A DNA stretch of 64,000 nucleotides from an uncultured Pseudomonadota bacterium (GTDB lineage: Bacteria > Pseudomonadota > Gammaproteobacteria > Burkholderiales > SG8-39), in NCBI GenBank assembly GCA_903829815.1, contig CAIKRR010000014.1:1-64000 (forward strand), given 5' to 3'. The position numbers and the translations under genes were made by a program. Position 1 is the first letter of the stretch. Each line of letters opens with the position of its first letter. The notes under the pieces are model-generated. The model ran no database searches. It had not been told where the DNA came from and was given only the letters and a program-made list of their open reading frames with translations. Of this stretch, positions 56,223-64,000 are shown in pieces.

Positions 56223-56425
56223 GGCGTGCATGGCTAGCGCTTTTGCTGGCGGGCAGTACGAGCGGCTGCGCAGTCCTGGCGGTGGCCGATCTGGCGGTGA
56301 CCGCGGTTGCCACCGTTGCAACGACGGCGGTGAAGGCAACCGGGGCGGTGATCAATGCGGTGATTCCCGACTCGAAGCCTGATTCGAAGACCAAGGCCAC
56401 ACCGGATTCGTCGCAGAAGAAGTAA
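56219..56425 (+). CDS. Small lipoprotein (NF038104-like)
   Basis: 68 residues. A basic start followed by a hydrophobic stretch and a lipobox-like TSGC at about 14-17, then Ala/Val/Thr-rich AVADLAVTAVATVATTAVKATGAVINAVIPD and a Lys/Ser-rich tail. This layout matches a family of short proteobacterial lipoproteins of unknown role. ATGA overlap with the upstream VOC gene suggests one transcript. Confidence 0.6.
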   Translation: MRRAWLALLLAGSTSGCAVLAVADLAVTAVATVATTAVKATGAVINAVIPDSKPDSKTKATPDSSQKK

Positions 56426-56472
56426 GGCCGCGAGCACCAGGCACTGGGCACTCGAAACCGCCCCTCGGTCGC

Positions 56473-57204
56473 TCAGCCAGCCGTGCGCAGTGCCGTCCAG
56501 AGCATCGAGCACCCGGCAACGAGGAGCAGCAGGTCCATCAGCACCCGGAAGCGTGCCGGATCAATACTGCCAACCAGCCCCTTGGCGGCAAAAGACCCGA
56601 CCGTCACCGATCCACCGACAATGAGTCCCTTGAGGGCGATATCGACGGGCAGGGCACCCAGGGTATGGAAAACGGCGGCCTTGGCCAGGTAGACCGCCAG
56701 CGAGCCCAGGGCCTCCGAGGCCAGATAAGCCCCCTTGACCAGACCATGTGCCAGGAAAATCGGCGCATTGATCGGCCCGGTGCTCGCCACCAGACCGGTG
56801 AGAAAACCCAATCCGGCACCGGCAATCGCCAGATGCCACAGGTTTGCATGCCAGTGCCGCGCTGCCATCCAGCGACGCAGCGGAATCATGCCAATGAAGA
56901 AAACACCGAGCACGGTCTCGATGAGACCCGGCGGCACGGCAAGCAGCGTGCGCGCGCCCAGAACGGCAGCCGGCACGGCCGTCACCGAATAGGCCCGCAC
57001 GGCCGGCCAGTCCACCACACGCCACCAGGCCAGCACCCGCGACGCATTGGCCATGATGCTGGCCACCGCCATGATCGGTACCGCTTCGCGAGGCCCAAAC
57101 ACGATCATCAACACGGGCATCAGCATGATCGATGTGCCAAAACCGACCACACCACCCAGTGCTCCGGCCGCCAGTCCGATGACCAGAACAAGGGCAAATT
57201 CCAT
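56473..57204 (-). CDS. TauE/SafE family membrane permease
   Basis: 243 residues with about seven to eight hydrophobic segments. GLAAGALGGVVGFGTSIMLMPVLMIVFGPREAVPIMAVASIMANASRV in the N-terminal half and LGFLTGLVASTGPINAPIFLAHGLVKGAYLASEALG in the C-terminal half are the two repeats of this anion-export family. Substrate (sulfite, sulfoacetate or another organic anion) cannot be told. Convergent with the small lipoprotein gene. Confidence 0.85.
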   Translation of the reverse strand: MEFALVLVIGLAAGALGGVVGFGTSIMLMPVLMIVFGPREAVPIMAVASIMANASRVLAWWRVVDWPAVRAYSVTAVPAAVLGARTLLAVPPGLIETVLGVFFIGMIPLRRWMAARHWHANLWHLAIAGAGLGFLTGLVASTGPINAPIFLAHGLVKGAYLASEALGSLAVYLAKAAVFHTLGALPVDIALKGLIVGGSVTVGSFAAKGLVGSIDPARFRVLMDLLLLVAGCSMLWTALRTAG

Positions 57205-57287
57205 CAGCCGAACTTGCAGCGGACCGTCCAGCCTGTCTGCGCATGGGCGCGGCCGTCTCGCTCAGTCGCGATGCCGGCCACCGCGAC

Positions 57288-57803
57288 TCAGACCCAGACC
57301 TGCAGAACGTACTCGAACGCTGCCTGGGCATTCACCATGTCGACACGCTGCAACACGATCCTGAAACCGCCATCGATTCGACGCAGGCGGTGCTGGTAGC
57401 TGCCGGCAAAATGACGTACGTCGTCGCGCCGGACCTCGAGCATGTGAAAGCGCGACCGCACCAGAAGGTCGCCTGACTGAGCGTCGGTACCGTCGATGGT
57501 CACATTGGACACGACATGACTCGTGCCCCACTCGGCCTGCTGCGACCAGGCATTGGGGTGCGTAACCCGCTTCATGCGCACCGTCATCAGATCACGGTCT
57601 TCGATGAAGATCGAAGGCACGCCATCCCAGGTGGTGTACTCGGGGCCAGGGGGCATCCAGTACAGGCCGTCATCGGCAAACAGGTCGATCCAGGCCTGCC
57701 ACTGCTTGCCATCGAGGAGGTTCGATTGCTGAAACAGGAATTGCGAGACCTCATGGTGGGTCTGCAGCGCCGTGGCTGCGGCCACGCTCGTCGGTTCGGC
57801 CAT
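57288..57803 (-). CDS. Aromatic ring-hydroxylating dioxygenase beta subunit
   Basis: 171 residues. SnoaL-like cone fold: VSQFLFQQSNLLDGKQWQAWIDLFADDGLYWMP at the N-terminus, followed by IEDRDLMTVRMKRVTHPNAWSQ and the typical C-terminal FRIVLQRVDMVNAQ. Start MAEPTS lies 2 nt after the alpha-subunit stop. It serves structure, not chemistry, in the alpha3beta3 oxygenase. Confidence 0.88.
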   Translation of the reverse strand: MAEPTSVAAATALQTHHEVSQFLFQQSNLLDGKQWQAWIDLFADDGLYWMPPGPEYTTWDGVPSIFIEDRDLMTVRMKRVTHPNAWSQQAEWGTSHVVSNVTIDGTDAQSGDLLVRSRFHMLEVRRDDVRHFAGSYQHRLRRIDGGFRIVLQRVDMVNAQAAFEYVLQVWV

Positions 57804-57805
57804 GA

Positions 57806-59119
57806 TCACTCCGTCTCGGTCAGATACTTGAGCCATGCCCGGAACTGCGCACGCATGGGCAACTCGCTGCAACCATTGGTCGAATGCAACTCACCGTTGG
57901 CATCGCGATCGCGGCCGTAATCACGGTGGAAGCTGACCCAGTCACCGCCGTTCGAGTTGAGCCCGAACTGCCCACGCTGCCAGTTCTCGAGGTCATCGGC
58001 GTTGATCATCGTCGAGGGCGAATTCACCAGGTTGTAGTACCAGAGTGAACGCCGATAGATCGCCTCGGGCGCGCCGACCAGACGGAAGTGCCAGATCTCG
58101 GACATCGTGCGGTCGTGACTGATCGGACGAATGGCGCGAAGTTGCTGCAACGGCGACTGAACCGAGATCGACGGATAGATGAGCACGTGGTGGATATTGC
58201 GCCCGAGTATCTCTTCCTTCTTCGCCTCGCCATAGGCAGCCGCCAGCACGCGTTCATGCTCCAGGGTATCGGCATCGGTAGGACGCAGACCCATGTAGCC
58301 ACCCAGCAAGGTGTGGCCATACGGATAGCCGGCGGTCTCGAGCTGATCCCACTGGTCGAACGATGTGGCGAAAGCCGACAGGTAGTGATAGTGCAGCGGC
58401 TGACTGCCGGTTTCACGCTTGAGCTTGCGCTCGACATCGGCGGCGGCATAGCCGGTCGACATGTGAGTGACCGAGGGATGCACCGCATCGAGCTGGTTTT
58501 CCATGAAGAACTTCCAGTTCGAGCGCTGCACGACGCGAAAGCAGTTCGGTACCACTTCGACCCGGCCAACCGGCGAGCGGTCGCAGATGTCATCGAAGGC
58601 CATCCTTGCGTCACCCAGCCATTCGAGCAGATCGGGTCCCTTGGGGTCGAGACTGGCAAAGACAAAACCGCGGTAGCGCTGAACCCTGGCCGCGCGCTTC
58701 ATCTGGAAGTCGGGATTGTCTCGATCGAATCGCGTATCGCGATAACCGCTCTCGAGCGGCACCGACTCGAGCGAACCGTCGTAATGAAATCGCCATGAAT
58801 GGTAAGGACAGGTGAGCGCGTCACCACCGCTACCGTGCCGACTACCGCACACCTGCACCCCGCGATGCGGGCAGCGGTTGAAGAGCACATGTACCGCATC
58901 ACCATTGCCGCGAACCATGACCATCGGCTGGCGGCCGATCTGGAACTGCCAGTAGTCGCCGGGCTTGGGCACCTGCGTCTCGTGACCTGCGTAGATCCAG
59001 GTCTTCTCGAAGATGTGCTTGATCTCGAGATCGAATATCTCGGGGTCACTGTAGGCACGACGGTGCACTCGGTCGGGTTCGACCAGACTGCGCACGTCCA
59101 GTAGCGGTTGACTCGGCAT
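57806..59119 (-). CDS. Rieske aromatic ring-hydroxylating dioxygenase alpha subunit
   Basis: 437 residues. Rieske [2Fe-2S] ligands CPHRGVQVCG...TCPYHSW (C-x-H ... C-x2-H) are near 80-105; the mononuclear iron triad appears as ENQLDAVHPSVTH (His x2) and an Asp further on. Start MPSQPL is chosen because the upstream extension is Cys/Pro-rich and unconserved. Substrate class (benzoate/anthranilate-like or salicylate-like) is not decided by these motifs. No ferredoxin or reductase gene is adjacent. Confidence 0.9.
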   Translation of the reverse strand: MPSQPLLDVRSLVEPDRVHRRAYSDPEIFDLEIKHIFEKTWIYAGHETQVPKPGDYWQFQIGRQPMVMVRGNGDAVHVLFNRCPHRGVQVCGSRHGSGGDALTCPYHSWRFHYDGSLESVPLESGYRDTRFDRDNPDFQMKRAARVQRYRGFVFASLDPKGPDLLEWLGDARMAFDDICDRSPVGRVEVVPNCFRVVQRSNWKFFMENQLDAVHPSVTHMSTGYAAADVERKLKRETGSQPLHYHYLSAFATSFDQWDQLETAGYPYGHTLLGGYMGLRPTDADTLEHERVLAAAYGEAKKEEILGRNIHHVLIYPSISVQSPLQQLRAIRPISHDRTMSEIWHFRLVGAPEAIYRRSLWYYNLVNSPSTMINADDLENWQRGQFGLNSNGGDWVSFHRDYGRDRDANGELHSTNGCSELPMRAQFRAWLKYLTETE

Positions 59120-59419
59120 GATGCTGCCCTCGATGTACTGGAAAGGAACAAACGACGACAAGAACGCTTGTGCTGCCGCTGGGCAGCAAGCGCCTTTCAG
59201 GCCGGTGACTGTGCGTGGAAACCTTGAGGGTGTCAATCAGGGGAGCGGCGTCAGCGCCTGCTCAGCCCACGCTGCGGCGGTGAGGCTCGATCAGGTGTGG
59301 CGAACCGCATCTGCTAGCATCCGCTAAAGCGCCTGAACCTGTCCTGGCACACCTTGCAGCCAGAGACCCCAGGGCGAAGACCCGTCGGCAATCCGAACGG
59401 GCTCAACCGGAGGAAGACC
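59120..59419. other. 300-nt divergent spacer, no gene seen
   Basis: Lies between the Rieske dioxygenase genes and the TRAP binding-protein gene. A consensus TTGACA on the minus strand (59231-59236) with CACAGT 17 nt downstream is a weak promoter candidate for the dioxygenase pair. No RNA gene or repeat is evident. Confidence 0.4.
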
Positions 59420-60400
59420 TTGAAACGATCACTCAAAACTGCTGCTGCCCTGCTCTTCACCATGGCCGGAAGCCTCACGGCGCCCATCAGCCATGCCACC
59501 GACTACCGCTGGCTAAGCGGCTGGGACAACAATTATCCGGCCATGCCCTACACCCTCGAACCCTTCATCAAGGGCGTTGAAAGCGGCACCAACGGCAGCA
59601 TCCGCATCATCCGCAGCGGCCCTGAAACAGTGGCTGCCTTCGAACAATTGCAACCGGTGGCATCGGGCGCCTTCCAGTTCCTGTTCACCAGCGGCGCCTA
59701 CCATTTTGGTACCACACCAATGCTCACCGCCATCGAAGCCATTGGCGGCACGGCCGAGCAGCGTCTGGCCTCGGGCATCTTCGAACTGGTCGACCGCCAC
59801 TACCAGAAGATCGGCCTGAAGCTCATTGCCGTGCCAATGAGCGCCGATGGCGGTTACGGCATCATCCTCAAGCAGCCCCCGACCCCTGCCGGCGATCTTC
59901 AGGGACGAAAGATCCGCGCCACACCCAGCTACACCGGGGTGCTCAAGATGCTGGGCGCAGCGCAGGTGCAACTGCCCCCAGGCGAGATCTACTCGGCGCT
60001 CGACAAGGGCGTGGTCGATGGTGCTGCCTGGCCGGTGCTGGGCCCGCTTGCCTACCGCTGGTACGAAGTGGCCAAGTACGTGCTGCGTCCTGGCATGGGC
60101 TTCGTGACCCAGCCCATCCTGATGAACCTTGCAGCCTGGAATCGCCTGACCGCAACCGAGAAGAAGGTCCTGGCCGACGAGGCACACAAGATCGAGATAA
60201 GCTGGCCCAGGGAATCGGCGCGCCTTGTCCAGGAAGAGGAGGCGGCACTGGTGGCCAAGGGCATGACCATCGTGCAGATGGGCGAGAGCCAGCGCGCGAA
60301 GATGAAGGCTGCCTGGTCCGAAGGGCTGTGGGAAATGGCCATCGCGAAGTCGAAAGACATCGAGGAAGTTCGAAACTTCGCCCGCGCGAAAGGCCTCTGA
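59420..60400 (+). CDS. TRAP transporter substrate-binding protein (DctP-like)
   Basis: About 326 residues. Signal peptide with KRSLKTAAALLFTMAGSLTAPISHA, mature start near ATDYRWLSGW. The TRAP DctP fold shows in GRKIRATPSYTGVLKMLGA and LPPGEIYSALDKGVVDGAAWPV, with MNLAAWNRLTATEKKVL near the C-terminus. The start is taken as TTG at 59420, preceded by GGAGGAAG at ideal distance; an upstream ATG at 59354 would add 22 residues before the signal peptide. Ligand likely a carboxylate; not determinable. Confidence 0.85.
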   Translation: MKRSLKTAAALLFTMAGSLTAPISHATDYRWLSGWDNNYPAMPYTLEPFIKGVESGTNGSIRIIRSGPETVAAFEQLQPVASGAFQFLFTSGAYHFGTTPMLTAIEAIGGTAEQRLASGIFELVDRHYQKIGLKLIAVPMSADGGYGIILKQPPTPAGDLQGRKIRATPSYTGVLKMLGAAQVQLPPGEIYSALDKGVVDGAAWPVLGPLAYRWYEVAKYVLRPGMGFVTQPILMNLAAWNRLTATEKKVLADEAHKIEISWPRESARLVQEEEAALVAKGMTIVQMGESQRAKMKAAWSEGLWEMAIAKSKDIEEVRNFARAKGL

Positions 60401-60408
60401 CCCGGAAT

Positions 60409-60430
60409 CCAGGGGCCTCGCGGCCCCTGG
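60409..60430. terminator. Bidirectional hairpin between convergent TRAP genes
   Basis: A perfect 9-bp stem (CCAGGGGCC/GGCCCCTGG) with a TCGC loop, 8 nt after the DctP-like stop and 13 nt before the DctM stop. No T-run on either side, so intrinsic termination is uncertain. Confidence 0.5.
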
Positions 60431-60443
60431 AGGTGCCCGATCT

Positions 60444-61766
60444 TCAGCGCCCTTGACTCATCAGTTCGGGCACGAATGTCACGATGCTCGGGAATATGAC
60501 CATCAGAACCAGGCCGCCGAGAATGATCCAGGTGAAAGGCCACGACGCCTTGAACAGATCATTCATCGGCACCTGCGGTGCCGCGGCCTTCAGCGCGAAC
60601 AGCGTGTAGCCAAACGGCGGGGTGATGCCGCCGACCGTGATCACCACCAGAAAGAGCGTGTAGAACCAGATCTCGTCAAAGCCGTAGACCTTGAGCAGCG
60701 GCTGGTAGACCGGGATCAGGATGAACATGAGCGCGGTCGACTCCAGGCACAGCAACTCGAGCAGGAAGGGCAATGCGAGCAGCGCGGCCAGCATGACTGT
60801 GGGCGACAACTGCATCGCGACGACGATCTCGGCCAGGCGAGAAGCCGCCCCGGTCAGTGCCAGCAACTGACTGAAGATCACCGCACAGCACATCACGAGC
60901 AGCAGCAGTGAAGTCACGCTGACTGACGAGGCCAGCGACTCGCGCATCATGGCGAGCGAGAACTTGCGATACCCGATGGCAAGCATCACCGAGCCTATCA
61001 CCCCGGTGGCGGCGGCCTCGGTGGGTGTGGCCACCCCCAAAACGACCAGCCCCATCACCAGAAAGAAAATGAAGAGCGAAGGCAGCATGCGCAGCAAGGC
61101 CAACGGAATGCTCGCGCCTGAGCGGGCCTGCTCGTCCAGATCCAGGGGCGGCGCGAGCGATGGGTTGATGCGCAGGCGGATGAACACGTATGCAAGAAAC
61201 AGCAAGGTCAGCAGCACGCCGGGCACGATGCCGGCAAGAAGCAGCTTGCCGGTTGATATCTGGGCAATGGTAGCGATGAGGACGGCCAGCACGCTGGGCG
61301 GAATGATCGGGTCGAGGCTGGCGCCGGCAAGAATCGCGCCGGCCGACAAATGCTTGTCATAGCCACGCTTGAGCATCGAGGGGAACAGCGACCGGCCCAG
61401 CAAGCCGGCCACCGCCATGGCAGCACCCGAAAGGGCCCCCAGAACCGCCGACAGAAGGATGCACAGGACGTACTGGCGGCCACGAATGCGCCCGATCAGA
61501 CGGTCCATCGAGTCCAGAAGCACCTCGATCGCACCCGAGCGAAACAGGATGTCGCCCATCAGGATGAAGAGCGGTACGGCAGCCAGAGCGTTGAGCGTGC
61601 CGGTGGTGAAGATGCTGTTGGCAAACATACCGAAACCGGCCGATCCCAGCAGATAGAAGATCCCGACCACATTGAGGACGAGGAAGGACACGAAGATCGG
61701 TACGCCTGCCAGCAACAGGGCAAACAGCATCACGATGCCTGTGGACAAGAGCACGAGCCAGCTCAT
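60444..61766 (-). CDS. TRAP transporter large permease (DctM)
   Basis: 440 residues, about 12 hydrophobic segments. GVPIFVSFLVLNVVG, VPLFILMGDILFRSGA, AVLGALSGAAMAVAGLLGRSLFPSMLKRGYDK, the PSVLAVLIATIAQISTGKLLLAGIVPG stretch and VGGITPPFGYTLFALKAAAPQVPMNDLF are hallmark DctM blocks. Overlaps the small permease gene by 4 nt. Presumed to work with the convergent binding protein. Confidence 0.93.
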   Translation of the reverse strand: MSWLVLLSTGIVMLFALLLAGVPIFVSFLVLNVVGIFYLLGSAGFGMFANSIFTTGTLNALAAVPLFILMGDILFRSGAIEVLLDSMDRLIGRIRGRQYVLCILLSAVLGALSGAAMAVAGLLGRSLFPSMLKRGYDKHLSAGAILAGASLDPIIPPSVLAVLIATIAQISTGKLLLAGIVPGVLLTLLFLAYVFIRLRINPSLAPPLDLDEQARSGASIPLALLRMLPSLFIFFLVMGLVVLGVATPTEAAATGVIGSVMLAIGYRKFSLAMMRESLASSVSVTSLLLLVMCCAVIFSQLLALTGAASRLAEIVVAMQLSPTVMLAALLALPFLLELLCLESTALMFILIPVYQPLLKVYGFDEIWFYTLFLVVITVGGITPPFGYTLFALKAAAPQVPMNDLFKASWPFTWIILGGLVLMVIFPSIVTFVPELMSQGR

Positions 61767-62290
61767 GTCTGCACCTCCAGCACGGCGGCCGGTTCATCGA
61801 TCAGATGGCGCAGGAAGTACAGGCCGGAACTTGCCATCCCGTAGGGAATGAACATCGATACCGTCCACTTGGGCAGCGCAAAGGGCGGGCTCGTCCAGAT
61901 GTCGCTCGCATACTGGCGCAACGACTCATCGACACAGAACCAGGTGGCAAGAAAGCAGGCACCGGCGGCCACCACGCGCACGCTTGCGCGCATCCACTGC
62001 GCCAGCGCAGGCGGCGCCGCGTCGATCAGTACATTGATCGCGATATGCGAGGCACCCCGCGAGAGTTCGGGCATTGCGAGGAAGATGAGGACCACCAGGC
62101 TGTAGGACACCAGCGGGCTGGCCCACAACGTCGGCGCATCGAATGCGTAGCGTGAGACGATCTCGTAGCAGTAAGACACCACGATCACGAGCAGCATCGC
62201 CATGGCCAGCGCAAAGCCTGCGCGGGTGACCCGGTCGTGTGCTGCCGTGCAGGCACGCCACCAGGCAGGTTTATCGGTCTTCGATGGCAT
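61763..62290 (-). CDS. TRAP transporter small permease (DctQ)
   Basis: About 175 residues, four hydrophobic segments. YCYEIVSRYAFDAPTLWASPLVSYSLVVLIFLAMPELSRGASHIAINVL is the DctQ central pattern. The start MPSKTD is preceded by AGGAGA. An upstream extension is Cys/Ala-rich and unlikely. The upstream spacer 62291-62548 holds no gene. Confidence 0.88.
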   Translation of the reverse strand: MPSKTDKPAWWRACTAAHDRVTRAGFALAMAMLLVIVVSYCYEIVSRYAFDAPTLWASPLVSYSLVVLIFLAMPELSRGASHIAINVLIDAAPPALAQWMRASVRVVAAGACFLATWFCVDESLRQYASDIWTSPPFALPKWTVSMFIPYGMASSGLYFLRHLIDEPAAVLEVQT

Positions 62291-62548
62291 GCGTTCTGTC
62301 TCCTGCGCGAATAGTGTCGATGCCCAAGCGACATGACTGTATAGGCAAAAGCACGGCCATGCCATCGGGCACAGCGCAATCGCAGGCGCCAGACAGCACC
62401 GCGAGCGCAGGGCGAGGCACAGCGGCCCACCCAGGGGGCCCGACGCACAACTGCCCGACGCACCGGCATTGCCCTTGCGCAGGGCTTTGGTTAGCATGCG
62501 ATCAGGCGCCCATCCGAGGCGTTCTCGATGCCTGCCGAGGAGATTCTC

Positions 62549-63514
62549 ATGAACCGTGCGCTGCTTGCACTGACCGCCTGCCTGATCACGGCGACGGCCC
62601 AGGCCCAGACCCAGACATGGCCCGAGCGTCCGATCCGTTTCGTGGTGTCGCAGGCCGGCGGATCGGGACCGGACATCATTGCCCGCTTTCTCGCCGAACG
62701 CCTGCAGCGCAACCTCGGCCAGTCGATCGTGATCGACAACAAGCCCGGCGGTGTGAATGTCATCGGCACCCAGGCTGCTGCGCGTTCGGCCCCCGATGGC
62801 TACAACTTCTTCTTTGCCACCTCGGCCCCACTCACCCTCAACCTGTTCCTGTTCAAGTCCCTGCCCTACGACCCGCTGAAGGATTTCACGCCGGTTGCGA
62901 TGATTGCCAAGAGCGGGTTCATCCTCGTCACCAACAGCAAACTGCCAGCGAGAAACCTGCAGGAACTGATCGCGCTCTCGAAGAGCCAGGCCGGCGGCCT
63001 GTCGATGGCCATCGACGGTCCGCGGTTTCTCACCGGGATCATGACAGCCTACATGGGCAAGGTGATGGGCACATCCTTTGTGCCTGTGGCCTACAACAAC
63101 GTCATGCAGGGGGTTCAGGACACGGTCGGCGGTACCACTCAGGTGACGATACAGCCACCGGCGGTCATCGATGGCCTCATCAAGCGAGGCGATCTGCGTC
63201 CGATCGCAGTGAGCACTGCCAATCGCTACCCTTCATACCCCGAGGTGCCGACCCTGGCCGAATCCTTTCCAGGCTTCGAAGTCGTGGGCTGGTTCATGCT
63301 GATGGCCCCCACCGGCGTACCGCCCGAGATCGTGCAACGCATGAACCGGGAACTGGACCGCATTCTGAAGGACCCCGAGGTACAGAAGAAGCTCAGCGAG
63401 TTCTCCTTCCTGACAGACGGTGCGCGCACCCAGCCCGAACTCAACCAGTTCCTGCGTTCCGAAATCGACCTGTGGGGCAAGATCGTGAAAACTGTCGGAC
63501 TGGAGGCAGAATAG
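62549..63514 (+). CDS. Tripartite tricarboxylate transporter (TctC/Bug) binding protein
   Basis: 321 residues. Signal peptide LLALTACLITATAQAQ, then WPERPIRFVVSQAGGSGPDIIARFLAERLQ, VIDNKPGGVNVIGTQAAARSAPDGY and the C-terminal half of the Bug fold with GVPPEIVQRMNRELDRILKDPEVQ. GAGGAGA precedes the ATG at 62549. No TctAB membrane genes are adjacent, which is common for the expanded Bug families of Burkholderiales. Ligand unknown. Confidence 0.92.
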   Translation: MNRALLALTACLITATAQAQTQTWPERPIRFVVSQAGGSGPDIIARFLAERLQRNLGQSIVIDNKPGGVNVIGTQAAARSAPDGYNFFFATSAPLTLNLFLFKSLPYDPLKDFTPVAMIAKSGFILVTNSKLPARNLQELIALSKSQAGGLSMAIDGPRFLTGIMTAYMGKVMGTSFVPVAYNNVMQGVQDTVGGTTQVTIQPPAVIDGLIKRGDLRPIAVSTANRYPSYPEVPTLAESFPGFEVVGWFMLMAPTGVPPEIVQRMNRELDRILKDPEVQKKLSEFSFLTDGARTQPELNQFLRSEIDLWGKIVKTVGLEAE

Positions 63515-63581
63515 CGGGACGGCGACCTGCTCGACCGCTCCCGATACCCGTCGGGCCTTCACCGAAACTCACGCGAACGAC

Positions 63582-64000
63582 ATGATCCAGACCTGGCTCT
63601 TCACCTTCATGCAGCCGTTTCAGCGCCGGCATCCTGATCCGTTCGATACGGCCAATACGCAGCGAGCCATCCGCTGGCATGTCGATGAACTCTTCCCGCG
63701 CATCGAAGCGGCCGGGTTCGATGGCATCTTCTTCAGCGAGCACCACTTCCACGGCAACCTGAGCGCTTCGCCCAACCTGTACATCGCGGCCACGGCCATG
63801 CGAACGAAACGGGTGCGCCTGGGCGTGATGGGAAGCGTGCTGCCCATGCACGCACCGTGGCGCGTTGCCGAGGAGATCGGCATCCTCGATCACCTGAGTG
63901 GTGGCCGGCTCGAAATCGGTTATTCAAACGGCGCCGGCCCGCAAGAACCGCTGATGGTCGGCATTCCTGCCGACGAGCTGCGCCCCCGCTTCGAAGAATC
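63582..64000 (+). CDS. LLM-class flavin-dependent oxidoreductase, 5' part
   Basis: At least 139 residues; runs off the window. Luciferase-like TIM-barrel start: TWLFTFMQPF, then FDGIFFSEHHFHGNLSASPNLYIAATA (the EHH segment is the bacterial-luciferase-like active site), RLGVMGSVLPMHAPWRVAEEIGILDHLSGGRLEIGYSNG. Family enzymes oxidise using FMNH2 or F420H2. It follows the TctC gene by 67 nt. Confidence 0.85.
   Translation, partial: MIQTWLFTFMQPFQRRHPDPFDTANTQRAIRWHVDELFPRIEAAGFDGIFFSEHHFHGNLSASPNLYIAATAMRTKRVRLGVMGSVLPMHAPWRVAEEIGILDHLSGGRLEIGYSNGAGPQEPLMVGIPADELRPRFEE

Overview
The window is high-GC proteobacterial DNA dominated by a near-complete photosynthesis gene cluster (about 14.2-55.6 kb). 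It makes bacteriochlorophyll a, a spheroidene-type carotenoid, the reaction centre and LH1, and it carries the PpsR/AerR regulatory pair. The gene set (AcsF cyclase, tetraheme PufC, PufB/PufA/PufL/PufM without a recognisable pufX after pufM, CrtA/C/D/F) and the flanking Bug/TctC-type and TRAP transporters fit a betaproteobacterium, probably Burkholderiales. That assignment is inferred from gene content, not from a marker gene.

Layout. (1) 0-1.1 kb: a FAH-family hydrolase followed by tandem hairpins. (2) 1.1-12.8 kb, minus strand: urea uptake and hydrolysis, urtABCDE-ureDABCEF then ureG. A glutathione peroxidase gene lies in the opposite orientation between ureF and ureG. A good sigma-54 promoter and an upstream NtrC-type palindrome precede urtA. 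(3) 12.9-14.1 kb: an NfeD/SPFH membrane pair. (4) 14.2-31.7 kb, minus strand: one tightly packed 14-gene unit, bchF-N-B-H-L-M-lhaA-puhA-puhB-puhC-acsF-puhE-bchI-bchD. (5) 31.9-37.4 kb, plus strand: aerR-ppsR-crtA-crtD-crtC, so regulators and carotenoid genes are co-directional and overlapping. (6) 37.3-40.0 kb, minus strand: crtI-crtB. (7) 40.05-44.1 kb, plus strand: bchG-(PucC-like MFS)-bchP-tspO. (8) 44.2-54.5 kb, minus strand: crtE-crtF-bchX-bchY-bchZ-pufB-orf74-pufA-pufL-pufM-pufC. (9) 54.6-56.4 kb, plus strand: bchO, a VOC protein and a small lipoprotein. (10) 56.5-64 kb: ordinary accessory metabolism (TauE permease, Rieske dioxygenase, TRAP transporter, TctC binding protein, and an LLM flavin monooxygenase cut by the window end).

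How it works together. BchI/D/H insert Mg, BchM methylates and AcsF closes ring E with O2. BchL/N/B and BchX/Y/Z reduce the rings, BchF hydrates the 3-vinyl group, and BchG/BchP attach and reduce the tail. CrtE/B/I/C/D/F/A make spheroidenone-type carotenoid. Puf, Puh, LhaA and the second PucC-like protein build the RC-LH1 core. PpsR-type TGT-N12-ACA elements occur in the bchF/aerR, crtI/bchG, bchX and crtE/bchO upstream regions; in bchF the element covers a consensus -35 box.

Most interesting points: a 74-codon single-pass membrane protein gene between pufB and pufA, where LH1 beta and alpha are normally adjacent; the absence of bchC from its usual site between crtF and bchX; a crtC with no usable start codon after the end of crtD; a bchG that may be leaderless; and the NtrC/sigma-54 architecture upstream of the urea operon.
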